Below, one piece after another: positions 1 to 5,083 of a stretch of 6,829 nucleotides of DNA. Position 1 is the stretch's first letter, and each line of letters starts with the position of its first letter. The translations under genes and the position numbers were made by a program. Source of the stretch: an uncultured Oscillospiraceae bacterium (GTDB taxonomy: Bacteria; Bacillota_A; Clostridia; Oscillospirales; Oscillospiraceae). The stretch spans positions 1 through 6,829 of the forward strand of contig CAKTZK010000077.1 in assembly GCA_934635515.1 (NCBI GenBank), written 5' to 3'. The notes under the pieces are model-generated. The model was not told the origin of the DNA. It did no database searches and saw only the letters and a list, made by a program, of their open reading frames with translations.

Positions 1-395
1 TAGTCCGTCAGCCCCACCATATCCACAAAATCCTCCGACAGCCGCAGCCGCTCCTCCGGGGTGCGCCCCACCCCGCAGGCCATGGCCACATTGCGCAAAA
101 CGCTGGTCCAGGTGATGACATAGGGGTCGGGACTTAATACCGCGCTGTGCCAGCCCGCAGGAATTTCGATCTCCCCGGAGTCGGGCTTATCCTGGCCGGA
201 GAGCAGACGCAGCAGCGTGCTTTTGCCGCAGCCGCTGCGGCCCAGCAGCACTGTGAGCTTTCCCAGAGGGAAGGTCACATTCACATCCCGCAGCACCTGC
301 CGGGTGCGGGTGGGGCGCCGGGCGTGGTCGATCATAATGTCTGTGGATTGGGTGGTGTAAGACTTGCACACATGGCGCAGAGAAATGTCGTTCAT
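1..395 (-). CDS. ABC transporter ATP-binding protein, N-terminal part (3' end outside window)
   Basis: The first 131 codons run from the ATG at 395 to the left edge without a stop. The protein starts [13 protein letters not shown], has a nucleotide-binding beta strand ending [20 protein letters not shown] and Walker [10 protein letters not shown] (52-60), then [11 protein letters not shown]. The segment [21 protein letters not shown] (86-106) aligns with the Q-loop region of NitT/TauT (SsuB/TauB)-type importers, which usually read FQEPRLLPWLTVLENV. The conserved Gln is Ser88 here, and Walker A has Arg where Pro is usual. Between the first strand and the second there are about ten extra residues ([12 protein letters not shown]). 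The signature LSGGQ and Walker B lie outside the window. A GAGG at about 11 nt upstream is a modest Shine-Dalgarno site. The NitT/TauT link is inferred from the ITW/LPW similarity; substrate unknown. The fold call is firm. Confidence 0.87.
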   Translation of the reverse strand, partial: MNDISLRHVCKSYTTQSTDIMIDHARRPTRTRQVLRDVNVTFPLGKLTVLLGRSGCGKSTLLRLLSGQDKPDSGEIEIPAGWHSAVLSPDPYVITWTSVLRNVAMACGVGRTPEERLRLSEDFVDMVGLTD

Positions 396-423
396 GGGTC
401 TTGCCGCCTCGCTTTGTTCAGAT

Positions 424-1464
424 TCATTCGTCAATCTTGCCCCGGGCGTGGAGCACGTCGTCGGGGAGAATTTGCATCAGGTCGTCCCGGGTCACCGTCT
501 CCATTTTTGCCAGGCGGTTATTCTGGGCCACCAAGATATGCTCAAAGAGGTTGCGCACGCCCCGGGCGTTGCCGAAGGAGTCGGCGGCGCTCTCCTCGGC
601 GATGAAGTCCCGCACCAGTTCCTCGGTGCCCTCGCCCAGCACATAGCAGCCCTTTTTGCACTGCATCTTGAAAATGGCCACCATCTGCTCCGGGGTATAG
701 TCCTCAAACTCCAGGAAGCGGTTAAACCGGGACTCCAGGCCGGGGTTGGAGTGGATGAATTTATCCATCAGCTCCGTGTAACCCGCCACGATAACCACCA
801 GATCGTCCCGGTGATCCTCCATGGCCTTCAGGATGGTGTCGATGGCCTCCTGGCCGAAGTCGTTTTCGCTCTTGCCGTTGAGGGCGTAGGCCTCGTCGAT
901 GAACAGCACGCCGCCCATGGCCTTTTCGATGACCTTCTGGGTCTTCAGGGCCGTCTGGCCCACATACCCCGCCACCAGGCCGCTGCGGTCCACCTCCACC
1001 AGCTGGCCCTTGGAGAGGATGTCCAGGCTGTGGTAGATGCGGGACATGATGCGGGCCACGGTGGTCTTGCCGGTGCCGGGATTGCCGGAAAAGACCATGT
1101 GCAGGGACATATCGGTGGTGGGTAGGTCGTGTTCTTTCCGCAGCTTATAGACCTGCACCATGTTGATGAGGCTGCGCACCTCCTCCTTGATGGCGTCCAT
1201 GCCCACATAGCTGTCCAGCTCCGCCAGCAGGTCCTCAATTTTCTCCTTGGGAGGAATTTCCTCCTTCTCCTCAGGCTTTGCCGCCTGGGTCTGGGGGGCG
1301 GCCTTTTCCGGCTTTTCGGTTTTTTCGGATTTTTGCGGCCGGGCCGTCTTGTTCTCCATAAAGGGAGTACCCCAAAAATCCGTGTCCATGCTGCGAAGAT
1401 TCCGCTCCGTCATAGAACGGATCAGGTCCATCTGCTGCAAAATGATCTCGTCTTTTTTATCCAT
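424..1464 (-). CDS. CbxX/CfqX (SpoVK-type) AAA+ ATPase
   Basis: A single-domain AAA+ ATPase of 346 residues from the ATG at 1464. Residues 1-35 form a helical N-terminus ([18 protein letters not shown]). A Lys/Glu/Pro/Ala-rich linker of about 40 residues follows (38-75). The AAA+ module starts near 76 and has Walker A GNPGTGKT (127-134), a pore-loop-like [10 protein letters not shown] (162-171), Walker B LFIDEAYA (187-194), sensor 1 IVAGY (225-229), the arginine finger in LESRFN (Arg246) and sensor 2 NARGVRNL (299-306). All ATPase residues are present, so it should form an active hexamer. Family members include SpoVK of sporulating Firmicutes, the Rubisco activase CbbX and EccA of type VII secretion. 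No Rubisco or ESX gene is in view, so a remodelling role with unknown client is the most that can be said. The ABC ATPase start follows 28 nt after its stop, probably in the same transcript. Confidence 0.92.
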   Translation of the reverse strand: MDKKDEIILQQMDLIRSMTERNLRSMDTDFWGTPFMENKTARPQKSEKTEKPEKAAPQTQAAKPEEKEEIPPKEKIEDLLAELDSYVGMDAIKEEVRSLINMVQVYKLRKEHDLPTTDMSLHMVFSGNPGTGKTTVARIMSRIYHSLDILSKGQLVEVDRSGLVAGYVGQTALKTQKVIEKAMGGVLFIDEAYALNGKSENDFGQEAIDTILKAMEDHRDDLVVIVAGYTELMDKFIHSNPGLESRFNRFLEFEDYTPEQMVAIFKMQCKKGCYVLGEGTEELVRDFIAEESAADSFGNARGVRNLFEHILVAQNNRLAKMETVTRDDLMQILPDDVLHARGKIDE

Positions 1465-1471
1465 AGTTTCT

Positions 1472-1476
1472 CTCCT
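1472..1476 (-). promoter_or_regulatory. Shine-Dalgarno site that fixes the AAA+ ATPase start
   Basis: The minus strand reads TGAGGAGAG with the AGGAG core 1476-1472, at good spacing to the ATG at 1462-1464. The in-frame TTG at 1480-1482 lies upstream of this site and is not the likely start. Confidence 0.75.
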
Positions 1477-1490
1477 CACCAAATAGAATT

Positions 1491-1590
1491 TGTCATTGCG
1501 AAGCCGGTGCGCACACCGGCTGTGGCAATCCGCACCTAAATGTATAAGGGAGACGGATTCCCACAGTCGCTTCGCTCCCTCGGAATGACA
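1491..1590. repeat. 100-bp palindromic REP/MITE-like element
   Basis: The element is bounded by TGTCATTGCGA (1491-1501) and its inverted copy TCGGAATGACA (1580-1590), 10 of 11 bases matching. Two inverted arms share both ends but differ in the middle. Arm 1 (1491-1532) ends in CTGTGGCAATCCG and has a perfect inner hairpin, GCCGGTG-CGCA-CACCGGC (1503-1520). Arm 2 (1554-1590), read on the minus strand, ends in CTGTGGGAATCCG with GAGCGAAGCGA in the middle. The arms are separated by a 21-bp AT-richer spacer. The arms resemble short intergenic repeats of the type CATTGCGA...GTGGCAATCC that are common in Clostridia, from memory. It fills most of the gap between two genes. Confidence 0.65.
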
Positions 1591-1599
1591 GGGGAAGAT

Positions 1600-2112
1600 T
1601 TACTGCGTAAAATGTATGTTTTTCATAGTCCGGAACAGAAGGCTTGCCACGAAGCCTGTAAGCGTGCCCGTTATAAGCGACACGCCCAGCAGCATGGGCA
1701 GATACCCCAGCACCGCCGTGCCGCCCAGGACGATCATGGCCGCGCCGATCTGCCCTATATTATGGGCCGCCGCCCCGGCGATGGAGACGCCGTAAATAGA
1801 CAGACCCTTGGCCCGGCGCAGAAGGATCATCACCAGCATGGCCCCCACGCCGCCCAGGAGGGAGAACAGCAGGGCCGAGGCGTTCCCCGCGAACAGGGAC
1901 CCCAGCAGGCACCGGGCCACCAAAATGACCAGCGCTGGGGCCGCCCCCAGCTGATACAGGGCGAACACCGTGACGATATTGGCAAGGCCCAGCTTCACCC
2001 CCGGCAGGGGCACCAGCAGGGACACGGGAAAGAGATTTTCCAGGGTGCTGAGGCCCAGGGCCAGGGCCGTGAGCACGGCGCAGAGGGCCAGGTTTTTCGT
2101 TGTAAATTTCAT
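1600..2112 (-). CDS. Gx transporter family membrane protein (EetB-like)
   Basis: Integral membrane protein of 170 residues from the ATG at 2112, with AGGGGG 7 nt upstream; a longer form from 2193 would read through the NusG-II gene and has no support. Five or six hydrophobic segments are visible (about 8-24, 43-62, 62-76, 80-98, 105-135, 138-160). The family signature is PGVKLGLANIV (37-47) followed by ALYQLG, and a second conserved stretch is GAAAHNIGQIGAA (113-125). The family is often labelled heptaprenyl diphosphate synthase component I and resembles the S (substrate-binding) subunits of ECF transporters. It is not a prenyltransferase by sequence: no DDxxD motif is present. In electron transfer loci the equivalent gene is eetB. 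It is the last gene of the rpe operon. Substrate unknown; a link with flavin or quinone metabolism is inferred from apbE. Confidence 0.87.
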   Translation of the reverse strand: MKFTTKNLALCAVLTALALGLSTLENLFPVSLLVPLPGVKLGLANIVTVFALYQLGAAPALVILVARCLLGSLFAGNASALLFSLLGGVGAMLVMILLRRAKGLSIYGVSIAGAAAHNIGQIGAAMIVLGGTAVLGYLPMLLGVSLITGTLTGFVASLLFRTMKNIHFTQ

Positions 2113-2123
2113 CCGTGCGCCCC

Positions 2124-2525
2124 CTATCCCAGCACCACGTCCGCCGAGGAGGTCTTGCCCTCCAGGGTGACGACGACCTGCTCCGGCAGGCACACGATGC
2201 TCTGCCCCGCCCGGGTAATGCGCCCGGTGTGGACGCAGTCCTGGCCCGGACAGTCGCTCTCCGTGACGGCGGCACCGGTCTTATCCAGGGTGACGGTCAG
2301 GTGGTAGGTGCCGTCTATGGTGACGGTCTTCTCCTCTGTTAGAGAGGACAACGGCACCTGGGCCACCACCTGGCTCCGGTGCTTGACGGTGGCGGTGAGG
2401 GCATCGCTATTTTGGCCGCCGTAGGAAAGCCACGCCGCCGCTGCGGCCAGCAATAGCACCGCCAGGACCACCAGGGCATCCAGCGGCTTCGGTTTTAAAT
2501 CAGGCTGGGACCTCTTGGAAGTCAT
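2124..2525 (-). CDS. Membrane-anchored NusG domain II-containing protein (EetA-like)
   Basis: Small extracytoplasmic protein of 133 residues from the ATG at 2525. A basic N-terminus (MTSKRSQPDLKPKP) leads into one transmembrane segment at about 16-34, so the rest should lie outside the membrane. The C-terminal domain is a beta-rich NusG-II domain carrying the conserved cysteine signature CPGQDCVHTG (92-101) and IVCLPEQVVV (110-119), with Cys92, Cys97 and Cys112. Despite the name it is not a transcription factor: the NusG N-terminal and KOW regions are absent. Proteins of this kind are found beside Gx-transporter genes and, as I recall, as EetA in flavin-based extracellular electron transfer loci. 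The cysteines could form a disulfide or bind a cofactor; this is not known to me. The start overlaps apbE by 26 nt, and the stop (TAG, 2124-2126) lies in the Shine-Dalgarno region of the next gene. Confidence 0.85.
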   Translation of the reverse strand: MTSKRSQPDLKPKPLDALVVLAVLLLAAAAAWLSYGGQNSDALTATVKHRSQVVAQVPLSSLTEEKTVTIDGTYHLTVTLDKTGAAVTESDCPGQDCVHTGRITRAGQSIVCLPEQVVVTLEGKTSSADVVLG

Positions 2526-3516
2526 AGTCTGCCCCCTTTTGGGAAATGTGATCGGCCAGGCCGGGAGTGTAGAGCACCCGTCCGTCCGCCGTGATGAGGA
2601 CCAGATCAAAGGCCCCGCCGCTCTGCCGCCAGAAGTCGCAGGCGGCCTGCTCCCCCATGACATAGAGGGCTGTGGAATAGGCGTCGGCCATGGTGCCGTC
2701 CTGCCCGATGACCGTCACAGACAGCAGGTCCGTCTGGGCGGGATAGCCGGTGCGGGGGTCCAAAATATGCTGATAAACGGCGCCGTCCGCGTCGGTAAAA
2801 TACCGCTGGTAGCCTCCGGAGGTGACGGCGAACACATCCGTCAGGTCCAGGGTCATGGCATAGGCGTCGGTTTTTTTCGGGTCCTGCACCGCCACGCTCC
2901 AGGCTGTGCCGTCGGGCTTTTGGCCGCAGACATAGACATTGCCCCCCAGGGACACGGCGGCCCCGGTGACGGCGTACTGCTGAAGGATCTGCGCCACCCG
3001 GTCGCTGGCATAGCCCTTGGCAATGCCCCCCAGGTCCACGGCGCAGCCGGGATCCAGGGTGACGGTCTGGCCGTCCAGGTGGACGTGGCCGCTCCCCACC
3101 AAAGGCAGCAGCGCGTCAATCTCGCTCTGAGACGGCACCCGGGGGCTGTCCGTGGTGATGCCCCAGAGGGAGACCAGAGGGGCAACGGTCATATCGAAGA
3201 GACCGCCGGTGGCGGCGCTGTAGGTCAAGGCGTTTTGGAGGAGATTTGCCGTTTCGTCGCTGACCACGGCGCTGCCGCTCTCATTTAATTTATAAATGTA
3301 GCTGGTGGAGACCGTCCGGGAGAGCTCCTGCTCCAGGCGGTTTATCTCCCGGGCCGCGGCGGCCAGGGCCTCCTGTGCGTCCTCGCCGTAGGCCGCCAGG
3401 CTCATATAGGTGTCCATGGCGAAGATCTCCTGCCGGGCAGGCTCCTCCGTCTTGCCGCAGGCGGTGAGGGAAAACAGCAGCAGCGCCGCCAGCACCGCGC
3501 AAATCCATCTTTTCAC
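2500..3516 (-). CDS. apbE: ApbE family FAD:protein FMN transferase (lipoprotein)
   Basis: Transfers FMN from FAD to a Thr/Ser of target proteins such as RnfG/RnfD, NqrB/C-type or other FMN-binding-domain proteins, outside the cytoplasmic membrane. It is 338 residues. The N-terminus is a lipoprotein signal: MKRWIC, a hydrophobic run and a lipobox LTAC with Cys20. Family motifs follow in order: MDTYMSL (34-40), GGLFDMTVAPL (104-114), DLGGIAKGYA (161-170), SLGGN (189-193), TSGGYQRYF (232-240), HILDPRTGYP (250-259) and DAYSTAL with the likely Mg ligands Asp278 and Thr282. All expected active-site elements are present, so it should be active. The GTG start overlaps the recR stop and has only a poorly spaced GGGAG, which points to translation coupled to recR. 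No flavinylation target motif (SGAT-like) occurs in the window, so the substrate is encoded elsewhere. It heads a three-gene set with the NusG-II and Gx-transporter genes. Confidence 0.95.
   Translation of the reverse strand: MKRWICAVLAALLLFSLTACGKTEEPARQEIFAMDTYMSLAAYGEDAQEALAAAAREINRLEQELSRTVSTSYIYKLNESGSAVVSDETANLLQNALTYSAATGGLFDMTVAPLVSLWGITTDSPRVPSQSEIDALLPLVGSGHVHLDGQTVTLDPGCAVDLGGIAKGYASDRVAQILQQYAVTGAAVSLGGNVYVCGQKPDGTAWSVAVQDPKKTDAYAMTLDLTDVFAVTSGGYQRYFTDADGAVYQHILDPRTGYPAQTDLLSVTVIGQDGTMADAYSTALYVMGEQAACDFWRQSGGAFDLVLITADGRVLYTPGLADHISQKGADYDFQEVPA
2532..2538 (-). promoter_or_regulatory. Shine-Dalgarno site that fixes the NusG-II start
   Basis: The minus strand reads AAGGGGG with a 6-nt spacer to the ATG at 2523-2525. 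It lies inside the 3' end of apbE. It favours this start over the in-frame upstream codon at 2663, which would add 46 residues of low-complexity sequence read from inside apbE. Confidence 0.7.
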
Positions 3517-4112
3517 AGCTCCCGCCGCCCTTCCAGGGCCCGCATCAGCGTGGCATCGTCGGCAAACTCCAAATGGCCGCCCACGGGGATGCCGTAGGCC
3601 AGGCGGGTGACCTTCACCCCGAAGGGCTTTAATAAACGCGAAAGGTACATGGCCGTGGCCTCGCCCTCGGTGTCGGGGTTGGTGGCCATGATGACCTCCT
3701 GAATGCCCCCGGCGGCCACCCGCTCCACCAGAGACTTGATCTGCAGGTCGTCGGGGCCCACATGATTCATGGGCGAGAGAACGCCGTGGAGCACATGGTA
3801 GCGGCCATTATACTCCCGGCTGCGCTCGATAGCCAGCACATCCCGGGGGTCGGCCACCACGCATATCGTGCTCTCGTCCCTCTTGGGGGAGGCACACACG
3901 GGGCAGAGGCCCCCGGCGGTAAGATTCTGGCACACGGGGCAGAGGGTGACGCTCTTTTTGGCGTCCACGATGGCATCGGCAAAGGTCTGGGCCTCCTCCA
4001 TGGGCAGGCTCAGCACGAAAAAGGCCAGGCGCTGGGCGGACTTGCGGCCCACGCCCGGGAGCTTGGCAAACTGCTCCGTCAATTTTTCAAGGGGTGCGGG
4101 AAAATACTCCAT
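3513..4112 (-). CDS. recR: Recombination mediator protein RecR
   Basis: Works with RecO (and RecF) to load RecA on single-stranded DNA at gaps; it forms a ring-shaped clamp. It is 199 residues, the standard length. Domain order is complete: a helix-hairpin-helix with LPGVGRKSAQRLAF (18-31), a four-cysteine zinc finger (Cys58, Cys61, Cys70, Cys73), a Toprim domain with VVADPRDVLAIE (85-96) and NPDTEGEATAMY (145-156), and the Walker-B-like C-terminal motif GIPVGGHLEFAD (174-185). The start ATG at 4112 is 4 nt after the rpe stop, with AGAGG 8 nt upstream. Its stop codon overlaps the start of apbE (GTGA, 3513-3516). recR usually follows dnaX and a YbaB/EbfC gene; here it lies behind rpe instead, so it has been moved from its common setting or the ancestral neighbours lie elsewhere. 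Confidence 0.97.
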   Translation of the reverse strand: MEYFPAPLEKLTEQFAKLPGVGRKSAQRLAFFVLSLPMEEAQTFADAIVDAKKSVTLCPVCQNLTAGGLCPVCASPKRDESTICVVADPRDVLAIERSREYNGRYHVLHGVLSPMNHVGPDDLQIKSLVERVAAGGIQEVIMATNPDTEGEATAMYLSRLLKPFGVKVTRLAYGIPVGGHLEFADDATLMRALEGRREL

Positions 4113-4116
4113 AAAC

Positions 4117-4761
4117 TCAACCTCTCAGGGCCCGGATGCGGGCGGGAATATCCTCAGCCTTATAGACCGAGGAGCCGGCCACCAGCACATTGGCGCCGGA
4201 GGCGATGCAGAGCTTGCAGGTGTCGGGGTCCACGCCGCCGTCCACCTCCAGCTCGCAGAGAGGATTCATGGCGTCGATATAGGTGCGAATCTGCCGTGCC
4301 TTGGGCATCATGTCGGCCATGAACTTCTGGCCGCCGAAGCCCGGCTCCACGGTCATGACCAAAATCAGCTCCACCTCGTCGATAAACGGCAGCACCGCGG
4401 AGGCAGGAGTCTTGGGCTTTACCACCACGCCGGCCTTTTTGCCCTTGGCGTGAATTTTTTGCAGGGCCAGGTGAATATTCTCCTCGGTGTCCGCCTCCAC
4501 ATGGCAGGTAACGATGTCGCCCCCAGCGTCGCAGAACTGCTCCACATACCGCTCCGGGCGGTCGATCATCAAATGGACATCCAGGGGAAGCGCCGTCACC
4601 GGGCGGATGGACTTCACCACCGGGATGCCGATGGAGATATTGGGGACGAACAGGCCGTCCATCACGTCCACATGGACATAGTCGGCGGAGTCGATGCGCT
4701 GAATGTCGCGGCCGAGGTTGGCAAAGTCGGCGGAAAGAATGGAGGGGGCGATCTTGATCAT
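4117..4761 (-). CDS. rpe: Ribulose-phosphate 3-epimerase
   Basis: Interconverts D-ribulose 5-phosphate and D-xylulose 5-phosphate in the non-oxidative pentose phosphate pathway, in the cytoplasm. From the ATG at 4761 the protein is 214 residues, typical for this TIM-barrel family. It begins with the diagnostic IAPSILSADFANLG. The metal-binding and catalytic residues are in place: His30 and Asp32 in VHVDVMDG, His63 in LDVHLMI and Asp174 in LEVDGG. The phosphate-side loops MTVEPGFGGQ (136-145) and VAGSSVY (194-200) are intact. It is the first gene after the promoter at 4959-4987 and ends 4 nt before recR, whose Shine-Dalgarno site AGAGG (4121-4125) lies inside the last rpe codons. In many Firmicutes rpe sits beside rsgA and thiN, so the recR/apbE neighbourhood here is a different arrangement. 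Confidence 0.96.
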   Translation of the reverse strand: MIKIAPSILSADFANLGRDIQRIDSADYVHVDVMDGLFVPNISIGIPVVKSIRPVTALPLDVHLMIDRPERYVEQFCDAGGDIVTCHVEADTEENIHLALQKIHAKGKKAGVVVKPKTPASAVLPFIDEVELILVMTVEPGFGGQKFMADMMPKARQIRTYIDAMNPLCELEVDGGVDPDTCKLCIASGANVLVAGSSVYKAEDIPARIRALRG

Positions 4762-4952
4762 GGCAGAGGGTCCTTTCTTAGGTGGGTTTGGCACCGGGCC
4801 GGGCCGGGGCGCATAAGATAGTGCAAGCGGCGCGGGGCGATGGCAGCCGTGGCCCGCCTGCGCAGTACGCCCGTCCCACCGGCTCTCGCCCGCCGCTTTT
4901 CAGATAGGGGGTCGGCGGCCCAGCCGCCGGCTCCCGGTGGGCATACTTTAAC
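4762..4952 (-). other. Long structured GC-rich leader upstream of rpe
   Basis: This is the non-coding stretch between the predicted transcription start and rpe. It contains a perfect 7-bp hairpin (4913-4919 with 4923-4929, loop of 3). It also contains a long interrupted stem: 4825-4831 and 4835-4840 with 4886-4898, continued inward by 4845-4849 with 4880-4884. An alternative pairing, 4934-4941 with 4875-4882 extended by 4941-4947 with 4864-4870, uses bases of the long stem and would exclude it. I find no T-box, FMN-riboswitch or SRP RNA signature. It may be a cis-regulatory RNA, or a dispersed palindromic repeat sitting in the leader. The pairing is seen; the function is inference. Confidence 0.4.
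4771..4779 (-). promoter_or_regulatory. Shine-Dalgarno site that fixes the rpe start
   Basis: The minus strand reads AAGAAAGGA with a 9-nt spacer to the ATG at 4759-4761. The GTG further upstream at 4794 lies before this site and would add an 11-residue tail not expected in Rpe, so the ATG is preferred. Confidence 0.7.
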
Positions 4953-4958
4953 GCGTAC

Positions 4959-4987
4959 ATTATACCCCAACGGAAAACATAATGCAA
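4959..4987 (-). promoter_or_regulatory. Sigma-70/SigA-type promoter of the rpe operon
   Basis: On the minus strand the -35 hexamer is TTGCAT (4987-4982; first three bases match the TTGACA consensus) and the -10 hexamer is a perfect TATAAT (4964-4959), separated by exactly 17 bp. The predicted start of transcription is near 4952. It lies just after the upstream terminator and points at rpe. The 5' leader would be about 190 nt. Confidence 0.75.
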
Positions 4988-4990
4988 CGG

Positions 4991-5028
4991 AGAAAATACA
5001 AACCCTCTGCCGATGGGCGGAGGGTTTG
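4991..5028 (-). terminator. Intrinsic terminator of the trkA-aminopeptidase unit
   Basis: On the minus strand CAAACCCTCCGCC (5028-5016) pairs with GGCAGAGGGTTTG (5011-4999) across a 4-nt loop, a 13-bp stem with one A/C mismatch, followed by TATTTTCT. This is the stronger of the two stop signals. It lies immediately before the -35 box of the next promoter, so it marks the boundary between the two transcription units. Confidence 0.7.
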
Positions 5029-5036
5029 TGACTGTC

Positions 5037-5057
5037 GAAAAACCCTCCGGGTTTTTC
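5037..5057 (-). terminator. Short A/U-flanked hairpin after the aminopeptidase gene
   Basis: The minus strand has GAAAAACCC, a 3-nt loop GGA, then GGGTTTTTC, a perfect 9-bp inverted repeat 26 nt after the stop codon. The GC core is only 3 bp and the T run is part of the stem, so alone it would be a weak terminator. It is nearly symmetric and could act on either strand. It shares bases with alternative stems in the adjacent hairpin (see findings). Confidence 0.55.
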
Positions 5058-5083
5058 CCAGCATATCAAATCAAAATATCAAA

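Noticed and set aside
187..369. 60-residue minus-strand open frame near the left edge
   Set aside because: It is a shifted frame of the ABC ATPase gene, which is open to the window edge in its proper frame with an intact Walker A motif.
364..1125. 253-residue plus-strand open frame
   Set aside because: It is antisense to the AAA+ ATPase, shows no recognisable domain and has a low-complexity His/Leu/Gly/Val composition.
1540..1552. Possible -10 box TTATACAT on the minus strand in front of the AAA+ gene
   Set aside because: No acceptable -35 hexamer lies at 16-18 bp, and the sequence is the spacer of the repeat element; I could not support a promoter call.
1570..1600. Possible terminator after the Gx-transporter gene
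   Set aside because: The best stem (AGGGAG with CTCCCT) is only 6 bp with a loop of about 25 nt and no clear T run, so I did not call it; the repeat hairpins may serve instead.
1540..2307. 255-residue plus-strand open frame beginning in the repeat element
   Set aside because: It is antisense to the Gx-transporter gene, rich in Gln/His/Gly/Pro, without a convincing ribosome-binding site or motif.
2526..2663. 46-residue N-terminal extension of the NusG-II protein
   Set aside because: The extension is read from inside apbE, has no homology-like features, and a good Shine-Dalgarno site precedes the internal ATG at 2525.
3868..4821. 317-residue plus-strand open frame
   Set aside because: It runs antisense to recR and rpe, both of which are unambiguous; no domain is visible in it.
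4758..5069. 103-residue minus-strand open frame across the rpe leader
   Set aside because: It would start within the terminator region and cross the rpe promoter, its sequence is Arg/Pro/Gly-rich, and it has no recognisable domain. The stretch is better explained as promoter plus leader.
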